Assembly: GCF_900112205.1 (NCBI RefSeq) | Contig: NZ_FOKW01000002.1 | Coordinates: forward strand, 372,001 to 436,000 | Direction: 5' to 3' | Source: Natronobacterium haloterrestre | GTDB taxonomy: Archaea; Halobacteriota; Halobacteria; Halobacteriales; Natrialbaceae | DNA length: 64,000 bases | In this document: positions 61,467 through 64,000 of the stretch, piece by piece | How the letters are laid out: each line of letters starts with the position of its first letter | How positions within the stretch are numbered: the first letter of the stretch is position 1 | Translations under genes and position numbers: made by a program | Notes under the pieces: generated by a model | What the model was told of the DNA's origin: nothing | Databases searched by the model: none | The model's input: only the letters and a program-made list of their open reading frames with translations

Positions 61467-63530
61467 TTAGTTTGCGCCGGTTCTCACGGGGCTACGCCAG
61501 CCTTTCGTCACGACCTTCTCGGTGAAGAAGACGAGGGCGAAAATCGCCGCGCCGGCGAGTTGTGCGGTCCAGCCGGGGTAGACCATCACGAAGGCACCGA
61601 GCCAGAACAGCACGAATCGTACCGGGATCCGGTACCTACGCCTGAACTCGAACGGATAGTTGAGGCCGTAGATGATCGTGAACGCGCCCAGCAGGATAAT
61701 TCCGGCCGAGATCAGTGAATCGGTCCCGATGGAGGTCGAGACGATCTCGGGATGGTAGATGAACGACAGCGGGAGGACGAAAAGCGGCGCGGCGATTGTG
61801 ATCGCCGTCGCGCAGGTCTCCCAGAAGTTGGACTCCGCGATCCCCGAGGCGACCACGACGGCGATCGCGACGGGCGGCGTCACCCCGGCCATCACCGCGG
61901 CGTAGAACACCATGTAGTGGGCAGCGACCTCGGGAACGCCGAAGTCCGTGACGAACGCCTGTGCCACGAGCGTCGAGGTGATGACGTAGGCCGCGACGGT
62001 CGGCATCCCGATCCCCATGACGATGCAGACACCCATCCCCAGGATCGCGGCGATCAACAGCACGCCGCCCGAGATGTCCATCAGCATCAGGGCGATTTTC
62101 GAGGGGACGCCGGTCGTCATCAGGAGGTCGACCACGCCGTTGACCGCGGCGAGGATGATCGCGATCGGCGCGAGGATCACCGCCCCACGCCGGAAGCCGC
62201 CGATCGTGTTGCCGATTTCCCCGATCAGCGTGTCGACGACCGCGTGACGACGTACCGGTCTGAGCGGCGACCGGAGGCCGCTTTCCCACGACTCGCCGAG
62301 CTCGACGTGGCTCGGGCGCTTGCCGGTGGCAGTCGCGTAGACCGACTGGAGTACGGGCGTCGTGATACCGAGCGTGACCATCACGGCGACGGTCCAGAGG
62401 GCGGCCGTCGGAACCGTCCACTGGTAGACTCCCAGAGTGACGATCAACACGACGAACGGCACTCCGAAGCGGGTCCCTTCGACGATCTTGTCCGCTCGAG
62501 TCAATTCCTCGTCGAAGAAGTCCTCGAAGTGCATCTCCTGGCTGCTGACCTCCTTGATCGAGGTGTAGTGGACGGCTACGATGATGCTCAGGACGAGGAT
62601 CGCGGCGGGCAACAGCCCCGCGATAATGATGTTGATGTACTCCGTCTGGAGGAACGAGGCCATGACGAACGCCGAGGCACCCATGACCGGCGGGAGCACC
62701 TGGCCGGACGTCGAAGCAGTGCCTTCGATCGCGGCCGCGGTCCGCGGTCGGAGGCCGCTGTCCATCATCGTCGGGATGGTGAACGAGCCGGTCATGCCGG
62801 CGTTGGCGGCGTAACTCCCGTTGATCGAGCCGATGATCGCGCTCGACAGCACCGCAGTCTGGGCGACGCCGGACTCGATGTACCTCGCGCTGACGATCGC
62901 CAGCCGGAGGATGAGATCGAACGCGCCGTAGGCGAACAGGAGCCCCGCATACAGCAGGAACGGCGCGATCCACGCCGCCGTCAGCCCGGTCAGCGAGCCG
63001 TAGAAGCCGGCCAGGTCGGTGATCAGCATCTGCAACATGTAGTTGGTCCCGATCCCCGCGTGGCTGAAGATCCCGGGAACCATGAAGCCGTACAGCGCGT
63101 ACAGCATCGCGCCGCCGACGAGTGCGAGGAACACCTTGCCGTAGGAGCGCCAGGTGAGATAGAGGATCACCGCGACGACCATCCACGCCAGGTGATACTC
63201 GTGCTCGAGGGCCCAGCCCTGGCGCTGGATGTACATATCCTCGAAGTTCGCGAAGATGTAGACGGTCGCGACGGCCATTACCACCCCACAGGCGGCCAAC
63301 AGGAGGAGGTCGACGTAATCCTCCGCTGCCATCGACTCGACGGCCTCGTTGAGCAGATAGACGATGAGGATCCCGCCGAGAAACAGGATCGCGTACTGCG
63401 TTCGTCCGACCCAGCGCGTGGAGGCCCAGACGAGGACGAGCGCCCACAGCAACAGCGCTCCCACGGTCACGGCGTTGTCGAGTAACCGCGTTCTAAATCC
63501 TTGCAAATCGGTTGCCGATCGTGTACTCAT
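61467..63530 (-). CDS. TRAP transporter fused permease (second copy)
   Basis: The 687-residue protein has the same architecture as the copy at 57689-59842 and long identical runs, including GSINGSYAANAGMTGSFTI, FLLYAGLLFAYGAFDLILRLA and ILAPIAIILAAVNGVVDLL, each typed in part. Loop sequences and tails differ. It is in line with a TAXI binding protein 49 bases upstream on the same strand. Substrate probably differs from the first system, but that is not provable here. Confidence 0.93.
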   Translation of the reverse strand: MSTRSATDLQGFRTRLLDNAVTVGALLLWALVLVWASTRWVGRTQYAILFLGGILIVYLLNEAVESMAAEDYVDLLLLAACGVVMAVATVYIFANFEDMYIQRQGWALEHEYHLAWMVVAVILYLTWRSYGKVFLALVGGAMLYALYGFMVPGIFSHAGIGTNYMLQMLITDLAGFYGSLTGLTAAWIAPFLLYAGLLFAYGAFDLILRLAIVSARYIESGVAQTAVLSSAIIGSINGSYAANAGMTGSFTIPTMMDSGLRPRTAAAIEGTASTSGQVLPPVMGASAFVMASFLQTEYINIIIAGLLPAAILVLSIIVAVHYTSIKEVSSQEMHFEDFFDEELTRADKIVEGTRFGVPFVVLIVTLGVYQWTVPTAALWTVAVMVTLGITTPVLQSVYATATGKRPSHVELGESWESGLRSPLRPVRRHAVVDTLIGEIGNTIGGFRRGAVILAPIAIILAAVNGVVDLLMTTGVPSKIALMLMDISGGVLLIAAILGMGVCIVMGIGMPTVAAYVITSTLVAQAFVTDFGVPEVAAHYMVFYAAVMAGVTPPVAIAVVVASGIAESNFWETCATAITIAAPLFVLPLSFIYHPEIVSTSIGTDSLISAGIILLGAFTIIYGLNYPFEFRRRYRIPVRFVLFWLGAFVMVYPGWTAQLAGAAIFALVFFTEKVVTKGWRSPVRTGAN

Positions 63531-63579
63531 TTTTTAACTCCGTAGATATCTCTAAAAACCCGCGTCGGGGTTCGGTTCG

Positions 63580-64000
63580 TTAGTTGTACTCGCCCGCTTC
63601 GTCGGGGTCACCGATGACCCAGTCGTCGTTCCAGGCACCCTCGTCCTGGTAGTACTCGGCTGCGCCGGGGTGGAACGGGTAATCCGCGATCGCCGAGGAC
63701 GTGAGATCCTCGAGCGTGTCGGGTGTGAACCGCGGTTCGGCGTCGCGAACGGTGTCGCCGTGTTCGTGGGCGATTCTGGTGAGTTCGTAGACGTCGTCCT
63801 TGGGGGCGTCGTGGTGGAACGTGAACGTGACCTCGAGGTCCCAGGCGACGATTCCGTCGGTGCCGATGTCCTGCTGCCAGCCGAAGTCGTCGCCGACGTC
63901 GTCGTACTCGGTGTAGCCCGCACCGCCGTACTCCTGGATGGCCTCGACGAGTTCGTCGGTATGCTCGACGTACCGGACGTCGGTACGGGCGTCGTACTCG
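63580..64000 (-). CDS. TAXI-family TRAP solute-binding protein (C-terminal part)
   Basis: The visible 139 residues end YQDEGAWNDDWVIGDPDEAG EYN (two pieces) and stop at TAA (63580-63582). They match the end of the protein at 56499-57638: both contain ADYPFHPGAA/EDYPFHPGAA, YYQDEG and the HTD.L.EAI pattern. The N-terminus, signal and lipobox lie beyond the window. It supplies substrate to the adjacent second TRAP permease. Confidence 0.9.
   Translation of the reverse strand, partial: EYDARTDVRYVEHTDELVEAIQEYGGAGYTEYDDVGDDFGWQQDIGTDGIVAWDLEVTFTFHHDAPKDDVYELTRIAHEHGDTVRDAEPRFTPDTLEDLTSSAIADYPFHPGAAEYYQDEGAWNDDWVIGDPDEAGEYN

Noticed and set aside
1-64000. tRNA, rRNA or CRISPR array
   Set aside because: I looked for the T-loop GGTTCGAAT-type strings with a cloverleaf context and for regularly spaced repeats and found none. 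A computed search could still find a tRNA I missed.
1-64000. Insertion sequence or prophage
   Set aside because: No transposase, integrase or phage structural protein is readable, and no terminal inverted repeats flank any gene block. The AT-rich gaps are too short for an intact element.

Overview
The window looks like chromosomal DNA from an extremely halophilic archaeon (class Halobacteria, plausibly Natrialbales). The DNA is GC-rich, the proteins are very acidic, many starts look leaderless with a TATA-like element 25-30 bases upstream, and several families are haloarchaea-typical: rod-determining factor RdfA, LWR-salt protein, DUF5778, Bat-type HTH regulators, Tat lipoproteins and a fused AhbA-AhbB siroheme decarboxylase. 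I see no rRNA, tRNA, CRISPR array, prophage or insertion sequence. It reads as core and accessory chromosome.

Layout. 1-7.2 kb: isoprenoid-carrier genes (DUF92, a degenerate cis-prenyltransferase and a canonical UppS) around an envelope redox block: a sulfite-oxidase-family gene with an internal frameshift, a duplicated-domain Tat lipoprotein and a surface protein with an archaeosortase-like tail. 7.4-12.8 kb: tetrapyrrole genes (ahbAB, precorrin-2 dehydrogenase, hemA), then pterin dehydratase, LWR-salt protein and a HAD hydrolase. 12.8-27.5 kb: two MoeA paralogues, one fused to a binding-protein-like domain, flank a proline/hydroxyproline-type catabolic cluster (sodium symporter, small membrane partner, racemase/epimerase, FAD oxidoreductase, Bat regulator) and a tungstate ABC transporter with a ModE-TOBE regulator. 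27.5-38.8 kb: Hsp20, a UbiB-type kinase with a 5' frame problem, an enolase-superfamily protein, a zinc dehydrogenase, a COG0523 metallochaperone beside two CxxC mini-proteins, an aminotransferase, a PQQ-repeat lipoprotein, and overlapping IF5A and agmatinase genes.

38.8-51.3 kb: regulators (GAF-Bat, DUF7344, FilR1), a GNAT enzyme, formamidase, Nif3-like protein, a chemotaxis transducer with almost no extracellular domain, an EamA exporter, a stand-alone GGQ-motif release-factor paralogue, RdfA and glycerate 2-kinase. 51.3-64 kb: an IclR regulator with a good candidate operator, acyl-CoA dehydrogenase, methylmalonyl-CoA mutase large subunit, and two paralogous TAXI-TRAP transporters facing each other tail to tail around a D-2-hydroxyacid dehydrogenase. 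The second binding protein runs off the right edge.

The most unusual points are the two independent one-base frame breaks, a ~67-bp intergenic element present twice, the paired TRAP systems, the symporter plus small-subunit catabolic cluster, and perfect or near-perfect palindromes upstream of the FilR1 and IclR regulators. I found no clear example of a wholly new defence or mobile system.
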